Positions 46,851-59,300 of a stretch of DNA of 64,000 nt are shown piece by piece. The translations under genes and the position numbers were made by a program. The DNA is taken from positions 186,001 through 250,000 of the forward strand of contig JACATO010001046.1 of assembly GCA_018389105.1 (NCBI GenBank), written 5' to 3'. The stretch is from Nautilus pompilius (Eukaryota > Mollusca > Cephalopoda > Nautilida > Nautilidae). Position 1 is the first letter of the stretch; every line of letters begins with the position of its first letter. The notes beneath the pieces were generated by a model, which was not told the DNA's origin, searched no databases, and was given only the letters and a program-made list of their open reading frames with translations.

Positions 46851-48900
46851 GAGACCAGGAGCCGCCATATGGACTCTTGTGGGGGTGGGGGGGTGGGGTG
46901 TTTTTGAAAGGGTATCTGGTAAATTAAGAATTGTAAATAAATAACAAATCTTCTGCATAGAGGAAAAAAAAAAAAAGAGATATTTATCTTTACTGATTTC
47001 TCTCTTTGTTGTTGTTTTTTTAGGTAACTATGAGTGGTCCATAGAATCTCTCTCACTCACTCGCGAAATACATAAACAGAGATGTAGTGTTTATTTCTGA
47101 TGTAATCTGCCAATTCCTGTTATATGTCGAGTCAGTAGTAGGGGGGGGTGGTGGTGGTGTGTGAAACCCCATCACCACCAGTGCTGCTGGGTTCTCGGAC
47201 TTAACTCTGGGGACAGTCCCCCTCAAGGTGCTGATTTGAACAACAAATCAACTAGTTTAACCTTATCTGGCTCGCAAAAATTAGGTATGTCTTCTGTTTG
47301 TATAGGTTTTGATGTTTCATCATCGGTCTGCAACCACGGTCATGGTTTGCTGTATCCTCACACCGTTAAAGGCAATGCTGCACTTGCAAATATTTGCAGT
47401 ATTGGATTATAAAGTAAATGTTCTTTGTTGGTGTGATTTAGATACAGGACAGTGGGTGAACAATCGAATAGGAAAAATCTATGTGGCGGGGCGGGTGCCA
47501 CTTGAGTGACGACACGGTGCGAGGATGGGAATAAGGAGTAGTTCTCTTTACGGCAGGAATGGTACCACGGGTGTGAAAGGACCGAGTTAAAGTGGTGGTC
47601 CGGTGTCATGGCGTGTTCCAGCAGGATGATGACCTCTCTCTCTCTCTCAGCTGTACCCAAGAACAGTTCTTACCAGTATCATGCACCGCCAGTAACATCA
47701 TCAGAGATGTGCTCAGGGTGTTGTTGTTGTTTTTGTTTTTTTTTTCACTTTCTTACTTTTGGCTAAAATGACTTTAAAATTTCGTATGTATGTACATATA
47801 TACTTCTGTCAATTTTGGTCCCTTTATTAGGAAAAAAAACTAAGAGGTTCATCATTTTCGTTTTCTCCTACCAAAGCTGTTATTAACAACAACAACAACA
47901 AAAATAATGGAAGAGAATGCTAGAAGACTGCTTGTAACTCAAAATAGCAGCTAGCTTTGTCATAGGAAGCTGGCAGACTGGCTGCTATTTTTTTTTTTTT
48001 TCTTTTAATGTTCCAGCTGATGGCTGTGGAATTCTTAAAAGCATATCAGTATTGTTGGTGCTATGCACCTTGTACATAATTTTGTAAATAAAACTCTACC
48101 ACTTTTTTGTTGTTTTTCTTTTATAACTTCCACGCTTAATCTAGGTAACCTGATGATGGCTGGTAGTGTTGTAAAAGTAACGTCTGACTTTGCACCATTG
48201 GATGCTGATGATGTAAGGAAGCAGAACTGTTTTTTACAAATGTTGGCAGGAGACAGTGGCTGCCTTAACTGTACATTTTGATGAAATCTTTCACCTGTAT
48301 TATTTTCATTTTTTTTTTTTTTCATTTACTTTCAACAAAATTTTGTATCTAACATGTGGGTCTAGAGAACATCTCTGAATCTAAAACATCCTTGTTTTTT
48401 TAGGAAAAGATAAGTGATGGCTGATGACGACCCGGATTTAGTTGGTTGTTTATAGTTAATGTCCAAGCGAAGATCTCAAATGGTGGTACAGATGAATTGT
48501 AACAGTTGAGAGTGTACACAAAGATAATCAGGCAGGCTCACTGTACGCTTCTCCTGCCTTGTGGTTAGATATTGTAATGAGGACTCTTACTGATCTGCCC
48601 TGCACTGGGAGGCTAGGGACAGGATTCCGTTGTTGGAAAAAGATACCACAGAGGTAGGAGGATCCAGTGCCTGTTTGCCAAACTAAGTGATTCGGCTTCA
48701 CTACTAAGGACGGACGGACACTGGTGACCCCTGGCGGTAGTCCTTAACACTGTCGGGAGTGTTTGCTGCCTTGCTTTAAAGATAATTTGAATTAAGTTTA
48801 ATGTTTAAACTTTTTGAATGATTTCTGTGTAGGTACGAAGTAATGGACGTGGGGGGAAATCTGGATCTTAAAGCCATTTTGTTCTTTCTTAGTGCCGTGT
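46851..48900. other. Intergenic, downstream of DNAJB
   Basis: It begins with the DNAJB 3' UTR and poly(A) signal. Beyond, no exon of a known family is visible. A G-run (47141) and several poly-T stretches occur. Confidence 0.5.
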
Positions 48901-48919
48901 AAATATAGCTTCCTGCAGA

Positions 48920-49190
48920 TCCGCCATGATCTCGCCTGCGGATACCAATGCCGGCCGTCGGCGCGGTGACCGCTCCACCGGAAGTCAGGGCGGGCATTCG
49001 TCGAGTGTAAATTTAGTAAAATATTTAAATTAAGCTTCTTTTTTTTTTTTAAATTATTATTATTATTCCTAACGAATACGACATCTACCCGGTTTAGCGC
49101 GTTCGTGGAATGTTATGTTGCCAGCGATTGGTTCGTTCCGGTCACGTGATTACTAAATATGGATTCCCCTCCAAAATAACTACTCGGTAA
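48920..49190 (+). promoter_or_regulatory. Promoter-like cluster without a visible gene
   Basis: Within 270 bp stand an ETS site (CACCGGAAGT near 48975), a GC box-like GGGCGGGC, a CCAAT-type GATTGGTT near 49125, and an E-box GTCACGTGAT near 49140. The block is CpG-rich. Downstream, CTCGGTAAGGAAG near 49182 looks like a 5' splice site on the plus strand. No open frame of note follows, so a non-coding transcript or a gene spliced beyond my reading is possible. Confidence 0.4.
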
Positions 49191-50515
49191 GGAAGATAAA
49201 ACACACATATATATATATGGTGGATTGGGACACTGGCGCCTGGTTAGTAGGCTGATACCTGACTGGCCTCTCTAGTTTCAGTACCATTATCCGCTACTGC
49301 CCTCTGCATTAGTTGTAGGTGTATAGTGTTTTTGACCCCCGTGTACAGGGGCTCTCTTAAATGTGCAGTTGTGGAGGCAAGATACCGAGATGTGGCAGTC
49401 AAGTGATTCTTCAAATAACGTCAAGCGAAAACTAGAATAACGCTTTCCTTTTCACTTTTGGGTGAAGTATTAACCCTCCTCCCAGCTACAGGGCCTGACA
49501 AAAATAACAGTCATGAAACTCCCCCAAATGCACTCTTGGATACACTCGGTGGTGTCGTCTCATCTTCAGCTCGCTCATCGGCTTCGTCTCTTTCTCCATC
49601 TGACATGGAATATATGTTTTTTTAAGCGTTTGTTGTTGTGATAAGTCTATTTTAGCGATCGGATGATAAGCCAGTGGGACGAAGTACTTAATATTGACCT
49701 TAGAATATGTTCTAATACCCATGGCCCTCAAGATGTCCCCGTAATTGGTCAGATTTCGAAATTTTCTCGGCGGTTTACAGTGCCCCGAACCCCCCCCCCA
49801 GCTGTATGTCCTCGTTAGGGGTCGCCAGAGCCTACATTAATGGGCCGTTTTTGGCTCACTCCCACATATATATATATATATGTGTGTAAATTACTAATCC
49901 AACCCGTTTCGGCTTTCCCATCACCCCAACTCTCCATAGAAAACCTTATAGCGTTCTCCCGCGGCACAAAGGGCTATTGTGACCTCGGCATGTCTTCAAT
50001 TGAAAAGCCGGAGAGCTTAATGTCGAACTTTCAGACGCTTAAAAACATACAGCCTGCTTTGATCGAATGAAAAGAAAGAGGAATAAACAACAACAAAAAT
50101 CTGCCGACTTGAGTGTCCCGGAATCAGCACACAGGGCGTCTGATTATTCAATATGGCGCTGAGTATTTGACAAAGCCAAGGACGGGGGTCGCTTTCGAAG
50201 AAATAAAAAAAAAAAAACTAGGCTGCTTATTCTCTTTCAACTCCCCCATCCCCATCCCCCCCGATTAGTTTAATCCCTGAAGATTACAGTGATGATATAT
50301 TTAAATTATCAAATGTTGACTCGGGTGTGTGGACAGCTGGTGTAAATAGTTTGGTGCCGAGCAAAGGGGTTCGTTCGTCAAACGGTGGGTTCACACTTTC
50401 CTCCGCCAATACACGTAAATCGGACTGATATACGTATTGTATATTGCAGCTTTATTCCGTGTAGCCACCATCCATGCCCCTTGTGTAAACGACGTCGGGC
50501 ACCTGATACCACATA

Positions 50516-50523
50516 TGACGTCA
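50516..50523. promoter_or_regulatory. Perfect palindromic CRE
   Basis: TGACGTCA is the full CREB/ATF site, within CpG-containing sequence 35 bp from another GACGTC. Chance occurrence of an eight-base word in this much DNA is possible. Confidence 0.45.
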
Positions 50524-52777
50524 GTAGCGGATAGTACTGGCTCCACACGGTAAACAAAACCAAGTTTATCGGCGATCGGGGAAATTATTAATTAATTTTT
50601 TTTTATTTTTTAAAAATGTTATTTGTAAACGTGACGAATTAGCGATCAAGGCTCAAAGCCGGTTTAATCTGTTTGCCTCCAGATCACGCATCTTGCACTA
50701 GTCAAAAAGAGCGAAGCCCGCTGGTATTTAATTCGCCCCCATAACTTACGATGTATACCGGTGATGCTTTTTAAATGTGTGTTCGCCACAGTTCTGTTAA
50801 GAAGTCTACAGTCCGACTTCTGCGTCATGATTGTGCATAATAATGCTGTGTAAAGTTCGGTTTCGTCTCTCAGTCGGCAATAAAGCGTTCGTATGGGTTC
50901 CTTACTCTCTTTTTTTCTTGTTTGTTTCTCTCCTAGAAACTCCCACCACCAACCCCGAAAATACAAGTGGTTTCTGAAGGGTAGAGATACATTTTCGTAC
51001 TGTCGCTCAACCTTAAAACGGTTCATTCGGAACCTCGTATGTGTATGCGTCAGTGTCTCTCTCTGTATACGACAATATTGGACATAATTATAAAATCACA
51101 AGATATGCACAAATAATAAGCAAATACAAATGGGAGGCGTACATAATACATACACAATGTATTGCAGAAAATATTTTAAAAATTGTCTTCTTGTCCAAAA
51201 ATATTCGCTTGCTATTCCGCGGTCTGTATCTAGACCATCAGACACCCTAAATTTACACGTTTTGAACCTAATGGTGGTATAACGCTGTTTTTACATAATT
51301 AACTATTTTAATGAGAAGAGCATGTCTCCGATCGACGATATGTATTTATAAATCTGCTTTTCTTTGACTTAATTATGTATAGGGCGGGGCCCACAGAGGC
51401 TAAACCAAGGGAGATAATCCGCCTCCCTCTGCACATAATTGCCTGGAGCCATTATTTAAAATATGAAGAGGATTTATTGATTCTATAAGAAGTTATTCTA
51501 TCTATCTATCAGTGTGCTGTCCTGATCATTGATCCTTAGAATTATATTTTTTAATTAACCACTAATGATGTATAATGCACATATCTATCTATTGATTAGC
51601 CAATTTTTGTAACATATGATGATCACCTTTAAATACCGAGCCAGGTTAAATACTCGTGTTCCCAGCTCCCTAAGATTGGTGGTTGCGAAAAGCATGAATA
51701 CCTGGCCCTGAGATGATATATGAAGCCAGTTATATCATCGTGTAACAAAGATAAACCCGCCCCATCAATAGATAAATGTAGTTATTTGCACCACTGGGCG
51801 AGTACAGGGTATTCTTTTCTAAGAAATAATTTTTCTTTTGTATGGTTTTTTTTATTTTTTTTCATGCAGGTAACGAGAAGGAGAATCGGGGCACCGGCTT
51901 CCAGGAGTGGGTTTCTCCTACAATGGCCGCCCAGAAATCAGCAAATTCCATCAGAGCTTTGCTCGTTCTTCCGCAGATTCATCGGGGCCTGCGATCACGT
52001 GAGCTTACAGCCGCAGAAAGTGGCTTCCGTTTGTCCGGACCTCCCGAAGTACTTAAAGATGAACTGAATTCACATCTAATCTCTCTCTCGAACGCGTCTC
52101 TGAGGGTTTTTTTCCCTTTTGAAGAAATGCGACGAGAAAGCAGCAGATGGGGCTTCCCGCAAACCTTGAGATTGCCCCTTTTCCCCTCTGGCCGACTCCT
52201 TCGTTGTTCTCTCGATACCAGCAGGGGCTGTTGGACTCATCATGGACACGTGGGAAGGCTTACAGAGAATCTCCGTTGCAGACGAGAAGCGCGGTTCGGT
52301 CCCCACCTTGACAAGAAACGAGGCGGGGGAATTTTAATGGCTTCCGATTGATTACGAGCCAGCCCCCCTTTTTCTCCGTCTCGCTCGGATGCCTTGTTTT
52401 TATGCTCGATCGGACGCGCAAAATTTTATTTAGGCAGCCATCTTTAATGCTACCAAAAACAAACAAAAAAGAAAAAAAAATCCCATAGTTCCCTGCGGCT
52501 CTACATTACGAGATCATCCGGTCTGCTGCGGCCACGACCATCTCGCCAGTGCTACGTCAGAAAAACGAAATAAGACCGAACAATGCAGAGTCTGTTGCTG
52601 TTTATTCTGCAGTGTAACTAACTCTCCTAAGTTCTCACAGAACGGGGAACATAGCCAAATTACAAGATCAAACTTCGTCCTTCCGAAATGCTGCAGTGGC
52701 CTCCGGGAGGGAGAGCTACCCTCGAAACCAGAAATGCGCATCTTTATTCTAATCGAGCCCAGCAGAATCTCCGAAAG

Positions 52778-52842
52778 GAGTCAAAAGCTGATATTTTCCA
52801 GCCATATGCGAGTCAAAAGCTGACATTTTCCAGCCATATGCC
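52778..52842. repeat. 33-bp direct tandem duplication
   Basis: GAGTCAAAAGCTGATATTTT with CCAGCCATATGC is repeated at once with a single T/C difference. It looks recent. Confidence 0.9.
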
Positions 52843-53181
52843 ATAAAAGCGCCCCCTCACCAACCAGTTAGCCGCTAATTTTGAGAGACGTGGATTCCAC
52901 CCGTTCCCCTCCACCGCGGTATGGAGCTGGGAATCTGACGCCCATATATCCCGGCGGAATTCCTCCGACTCGAGCCCGTCCCACCATCTCGCGAGGTTAA
53001 GACGGGGCCTCTTAAGTTTCAGCTTCTCATGGAGACTGGACGAACTTTTAGCGACTGCACGAGTGATGCTTTGATACTTAACCGCCCGACGAACTCTCTC
53101 TCTCTCTCTCGTCCTCAACAGCAGCAGTAACCGCCGCCGCCGAACCGGTTCGACTCCCCCCACCCAACACCAAACCAAGTC

Positions 53182-53195
53182 GTCACCATGGCGAC
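53182..53195. promoter_or_regulatory. RFX X-box motif in the CpG-rich block
   Basis: GTCACC-AT-GGCGAC fits the X-box consensus in both half sites with the preferred AT spacer. It also contains an ATG in good Kozak context (CACCATGG), opening a 37-codon frame of no known family. Confidence 0.5.
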
Positions 53196-53949
53196 CGCAC
53201 GAAACAAAAAAAAAATTAAATTAGTATTCTTTAAAGTCCGACACCTGTTGTTTGCAGCCGCGTTCGCTTTCCGCCCCCTCCACAAAAAACGGAATTCCTA
53301 ACAAGAGCGAAATGCCAGAGCTAAACGAACCCAAGCAGCCAATAGTCCAGCTAGGAAAGCGGGTAAATGGGTTATATTTACAAAACCTGTTCCTCCCACC
53401 TCCTACCAGCGATTCACTTTATATATATATATATAGAGAGGTTTCTAGAACCCGTCTGATCTGAAGCAAATCCTCGACGCTCTTTCGTTTCCAAATCCAT
53501 CCTCACCGAATTGGCCGCCCTCCAAATTCGGTATACTCACCGGGCCTACAGTAGTAACGGATTCTCTGACTCATCACCAAGACCGTCTCTCCCGCGCCCC
53601 CCCTCCATCCTCATCCTCCTTCTCTCATAAGAAAAACACATCATCATCATTTCGGTATTTCGGGAAACCCAGAGAAGCTATAGAAAAGTTCTCTCCGCGA
53701 TTAAACCTCGGCTTTGTTTATCCGCGCGAGTGATTAGTCAAACATGCCCACCTGGGGAATAACGGAGGCGGGGGAAGAAGCAGCAGCATCTCAGACATCA
53801 GGGCAATAATGTGTGGGATCGGTCCGCTTAAATAACCGGCCGCGGTTTTCTGGAAGATTCGACGACGGATCGTCCGTCGTCCATTGAACAAATGTAGTTT
53901 TTGCTTTTTGTATTTTTTTTTTTAATTAAAAATCGATAACAAACTGTAA

Positions 53950-53977
53950 AAGTATCGATTTATTTAAATCGATACTT
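53950..53977. repeat. 28-bp perfect palindrome with ATCGAT cores
   Basis: AAGTATCGATTTA and its exact complement flank a two-base centre. A third ATCGAT stands just upstream near 53931. TATCGAT resembles the DREF/boundary-factor motif of insects; relevance here is inference. Confidence 0.7.
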
Positions 53978-54250
53978 CTCGCTGAATAGGCGATCATTCG
54001 ACAGCTTGCTAAACGCTCAAAGGTGAGATGAGAGTACCGGCTAGGCAGCCCTCATCTCCAGGGCATGCGATAAAATCTCGTCGGTGATATCGCGAGATAC
54101 CTCGTGACCGTTGCCCGCTGTTAATCATCGGAAAGCTCGGCGAAATGAGTCAGCGAGTGAAAACGAGGCCACGGCACCTGCTACGTTTCGCCACTACCCT
54201 CCCGGCATCGCGCACGACTAAGGGGAAATAACTCCGGGGGAAAAAAAAAA

Positions 54251-56366
54251 TGAAGTTTAAATTCATATGGATTCAGAGTGATAACACGTGTCACCACTTT
54301 TGATACAAACGTAGAACTGCCATTATCAAGATAAAGGGAGGTAAGCAGCCGCGCAAAAAAAAAAAAAAAAAATTTTTTACGAATTTTCTGACTAAACCAA
54401 CTGATATAAACAATAAACCGGGTTTGTTTCTTGAAATTACAATTCCATAACCTACCGGGGATCAGATGTTTTCAACAGTTTGGAATAGCTACACAAATGA
54501 ACCCTGAAAGACGTAGTTTTCAAAGGTCATTTGACCTTATACAGCTATCCCTCAAGTAGTGATTGTCATCAGCAGGTGAGTACTTGTACTTCAGACAGTG
54601 ACCCTGCCCTCCCACAGAAAAGATAACAGCAATTTCCAGTCCTGGAGATCTCACAGGGATAACCTGTATGTAATTATGACAAGTGTGTCGGTAAGAACTG
54701 GATGTCTGCTAAGTGTGTAAACATTGTATGTGCGCACAATCCACACAATTTCTCAAAGGAAACACTCATTTGTTCAAATTATAAATACCAACTATAATAA
54801 TTTGAACACATTAGGTTTTGTACATGTACTTGTATTAATTCAGTAGTCTATATAATAACTGCTCAACAGAGTGATTTTCACTATTTGGTAGGAGAAACCT
54901 CTTACCTTATATTGAGCTCACAGATGTCTAGGCATGAAATATATTGGATTATCTATAGCGACCTGATCCAGCTTCTCCTTAAATAAGACTAACTCTTCAA
55001 AGCACCAATTGATCTGGTCCTCAGTAGTTAATGAAGTTATCTAGATCATGTGCAGGGGAGGAGAAATGAAGCAACTGCAGTCCATTCTATATCATCCAAC
55101 CTGCAGTAATTCTGGATGTAAGGTGTCTCTGTATACCAATTATTCAACCCCAGGTAAATGGATATTATGATTGTTATGTACATTTGAAGCCTGTCTACCA
55201 TGGCAGCCCATTTTATAGTGGTGATACCGATCAGATATGTAGACCATGAACACAACTACTTCCCCCTTTTTGTGTAGATATTAAAGTTATTATAGAACTC
55301 TTACATTTATTCGTTTCAGCCAGCTGTGACCACTATAAAACAGTGATAGATTTTTTTAACATTTTTGAATACAAAAATAAAATCACCTTTCACACACGAA
55401 GCAATTTTTTAACAAAAAAAACATTAACATAACAATGCTGAATTTTGTATAGTTTATTTAGGTGATATTTTTATAATGGGAGAGAGACAACTATCGTAAT
55501 ATGTTAGCTAGCTAGATAGGAATGTTCAGTGCGTTATTGTACATAGCTGAATAGCCAGTGTAAAAAAAATTAACAAATTAAGCAATTTTTCTTAAATTAC
55601 AAAAAAAAAAATTACCTGTCCAATGCATTTGGAATTGCAATCCCAACATTTGATGTGATACACTATGCAATTTACATTTTTGTTTATTTTACCTGTTCGG
55701 TGTCTGAAGTCAACTTTTTCAAGCAGTGATGGCAATAAATCAAATACGATATTCCAAGATATTAACATCATCATTGTTTAGTCTATTTCTTCTTTTTTCA
55801 TTTAGTTAATAAAAATACAAAACAAAGGCAGACAGACTCTGATTACCAGTGAGCTCTATCTGGTGTATTTACAGTAAAAGCTAAAGTGCTCAGAACGACA
55901 CAAAGTTAATCTGGTGTAATGGAAACTTTGATTTTGTTTTAGCAAGAACTTGTACCGGACAATTCACTAAAATGGTTGAGGGGAATTGCAAAGCAGCTTT
56001 TGTTTTTTTATTCAGCAACTATGAAAAGCGGGGGAAGGGGGGGGAGGGAACGACGACAAAGAGGCAAACAATATGGAGGTAAAAAGAACACGAAGCCATT
56101 CGTTTTAACATCATACTGTCTGATATCAGGGGAAGGCTTATACTCTCCCTGTTGCAGACTTCTGTAAATTTCCTTATGACTCAACAACAAAGCTGCTGAG
56201 ACAAAAGTGACAGACTTTTCAATGCATCCCGAGCGCGAGCCAGGTCAGAAGCCGAGGAGAGGACAGACAACAGTGATGGTGGCAAAGATCTAGAGCTGTC
56301 TAATCTCTGAAGTGGTAGTTTTTATTTATCTTTTCAAACATCCGGTGTTTGTGCTCCTGAGAAGTT
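54251..56366. other. AT-rich intergenic DNA ahead of the RAD54L 3' end
   Basis: It contains an inverted nuclear-receptor-type repeat AGGTCA-TT-TGACCT at 54524-54537 and, at 56321-56326, TTTATT, which is AATAAA on the minus strand 41 bp past the RAD54L stop and a likely poly(A) signal. No gene is visible. Confidence 0.5.
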
Positions 56367-59300
56367 TCACACTGTTTTCCTCTGTTGCTCGTGTGAGTGA
56401 TGGTGGAAGACAAATGTAACAGCGGAGTTCCATGAAGCTTTCAACATCATGTCCACTATCCCCTTTTTATCCGCACAGTGATTCCACAGGGAAAGGTCAG
56501 AGTTACAGTCAGAATCGGCCGGCGGTGGGCGAACTTGGATGTTGTTTACACAACGTTTACACTTAAACCTAAAAAAAGAAAGCAACAAGACATAGACATG
56601 TGTGCACGAACGCTGTCAGTGCCAATGTTAATGCCTTGAGTGGGCATAATTTAAAAGAATAATCTCTATTTAGTGCTGCCAATTATGCATCTATTACAGA
56701 ACAACATGGGTACAGTCAACTCTTACAGACAGACACCTGCTAAGGAAGGAAATCGTGTGTGTGCCTGCTGATGGCTCTGAAGTGCTTTAAAGCCAATCAT
56801 TACACCATTCATCACTGATAATACCAATGTCAGATGACCATTTTGGTGTTTTTGGCAAAGAATAGACCATTGAACAGGATGTTGACCTTATGACTGATTA
56901 GATATCCATATTATAATGCGAGAGTAACGCAGTCAGGTAGAACACCCATCCAACACACTATAAGTGGTATCGGAAAGACTGAGCGAACAGCTAAAATCAT
57001 TATAAAATGTTACGTAAATCAAGGAAAAGTCACTCAAGGCTTTAAAAAGGTGAGAACACTAGTAGCTAACATTCTTTATAAATGGGATTGCTAAGTTATC
57101 TAGAGGCAAAAACTGTCCAACAATAAAGTTTTCTAGAAAAACAAAAATAGCACAAACTTTGTAGTGTTTTTCAAAAAGAAATCTAACTGTACTGAAGTAG
57201 TATTTGGTGCTCCACAGAACCTGCTGAATTCATCTACAAAGCTTTTGTCAATCTATAAGCTTGTGCATGTTTTCACACCTTTTGATCAATGCCAAGGGAA
57301 GATTTTAGAAAGTCAGATGCATTTGGAAATGCTTCAGTGAAACCCATCCATGGATGCAAACAATTACAAATTGCTCGAGGTATACCCCACGCCCCCACGT
57401 TGCGATGCCTAGGAATTTACTGGTAACAGGAATGTGAAATGTTATTTCCACTGACAACTAAATCGGGGTGACCTGCCAAAGGAGACTACATTGAGCAAAG
57501 CAGTAAGTGTTAAATAGGCCATATCTAATATAGAAACCTAATCTGCAATCTAAATTAGACAGGAATGTTGCTGACCCAGGCCATGGGGCCGTGTGGTGGG
57601 TCCCCTCCATGTTAGACTACAAAGTGAATGGATCTATCCACTCGTTTCCCTTGTAAAAGCAAAAAAGCAGGAGAAATCTAGCAGAACAGCTAAACACACA
57701 CAAAAAAAGCCTAAATTAATCGTGCAGCAAACTGCATCTAGTGATGAACATTTTCTCCAACTTGTTGATCTTGAATCACTGGGCTCGCAGAAAAATTACC
57801 CTAGCACCCTAAAAAAATCAGCTGGTCTGTCTCTGCGTTTGCAGGGTGGATAATTGGAAACCTTTGATGTTTAGTGACCCCTGATGGAAGGCAAGACCAG
57901 TTTGAACTATTTAAGCAAGAAAAAAACAAACAAACAAACAAACAAACTCGTATCTGCCAGCTTCTTTATTGGCTGGATGCTGTAGCAGTGACTTTGTGTT
58001 AGGTGAGTCACATGCATCACAACAGGGAGAGAAAAGTTTAAGACACCAGTCATTGAGTGAACCTTAAAAGCCAAGTTCTGGATATAACACTTCCCATGTC
58101 TACCAAGTCATTATATATATTTGCTTATTTATTGCATTAAAACATTAATTTTGAAATATATATATAAACATAGAAAATACTTAAATGTATTACTGGTGGA
58201 ATTTTTTTTTTAAAGTTTCAGCTAGAGAGAAAAGATCATGTAGGAATAACAACAAGTGAGTTTGTCAAAGAGCTGTTAATTTAGTGTGAAGTCATCTGAC
58301 AGGTATATAACTTGTTGCAGCTGCTGTTTGCACAAGATGCAGTACAATAATGGATTTGCCACATGAGGTTTGCTACTGCGCAGCAGAAGTCTTTTGTTGT
58401 CTGAAGTACTGCTCCAGTTGTTCGTTATGATGTAAGTTTCATTAGAGAGCCAAAAGTGCTGAGTCTCTAGCCACTCTGTGATCATTTTCCAGCAGGTTTT
58501 ACTTAATATATGTACATATAAAGGGTGAACTAGCCATCCAACAAATAGTGAGACCTGGCTGCATTAAAACTACAGACGACCAGGAAGCAGCAGCTCTACG
58601 CTAATGTATGGGGGCACATTTGTTCCAGCAGAGGATGAAACTTACTTGTCATGTGTGTCACTGATGGTGTTTTCGTTCAGTTTAAAGAGGTCACGGAGTT
58701 CATCTCGGCTGAAGTGGCGCTCCACATCCTCCTCTTTGTCCACGACACAGCTGCTGAGCGCCTTCTTGTGAGCCTGCCGCTGGAAAATCTTCTCTTCAAT
58801 TGTGCCAGTCTTAGGAAAACAACAGACAACCAGTTAGCCCTTCCATACCTGAGAGGGCTTTAAACATGATGGCTTCAACAAACTCCGAATACAAATCTGT
58901 AATTGTCTACCCTTTCAGGAAGCAGAACTAGTGCTCCTACCCAGCGATATATGAGAGTTGTGTATTTTGGATTGAATCACCAGTTTTCTAAGTGAAAGTT
59001 CAGGAGATGAGAAAGCATTTCAGGTTAATACTGTTGTTTGGTTTTGGTGGCAGTGAACTTTTCCCACAAAATTTCAAAAAAAAAAAAAAAAGGAGAGAGA
59101 AAATATGAAGAATATGGAAGTGAAAGGAAGCTGAAGCAAAGTGTATATTTACAGACCTTAGCCCTGAATTTTGATGAGTTTGTCTTTCAATATTTTAAAA
59201 ATGTGTCTCTTAAAAATTTACAAATAAATAAGTTTATATGAACCTGTGCTATGGATTGTTTTTTTTTTTTTAAAAAACAAGTGACAAAAAAACAAAACAA

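Larger units (their letters stand above)
51860..54250. other. CpG-rich intergenic block, probable regulatory region
   Basis: CpG density rises sharply compared with the flanks. It includes open frames of 60-170 codons (for example 51842-52351 plus and 52813-53178 minus) that I cannot match to any family; GC-rich DNA gives such frames by chance. It also holds an X-box (53182), a 28-bp palindrome (53950), an AP-1/MARE-like TGAGTCAGCG near 54147, and a 33-bp direct duplication (52778-52842). Confidence 0.5.

Noticed and set aside
50664-51026. 120-codon minus-strand frame
   Set aside because: No family match, no splice context and no promoter signal; it looks like chance.
51842-52351. 169-codon plus-strand frame preceded by a splice-acceptor-like TTCATGCAG
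   Set aside because: No recognisable domain, and the DNA is CpG-rich, where long chance frames are expected. Kept only as part of the CpG-block finding.
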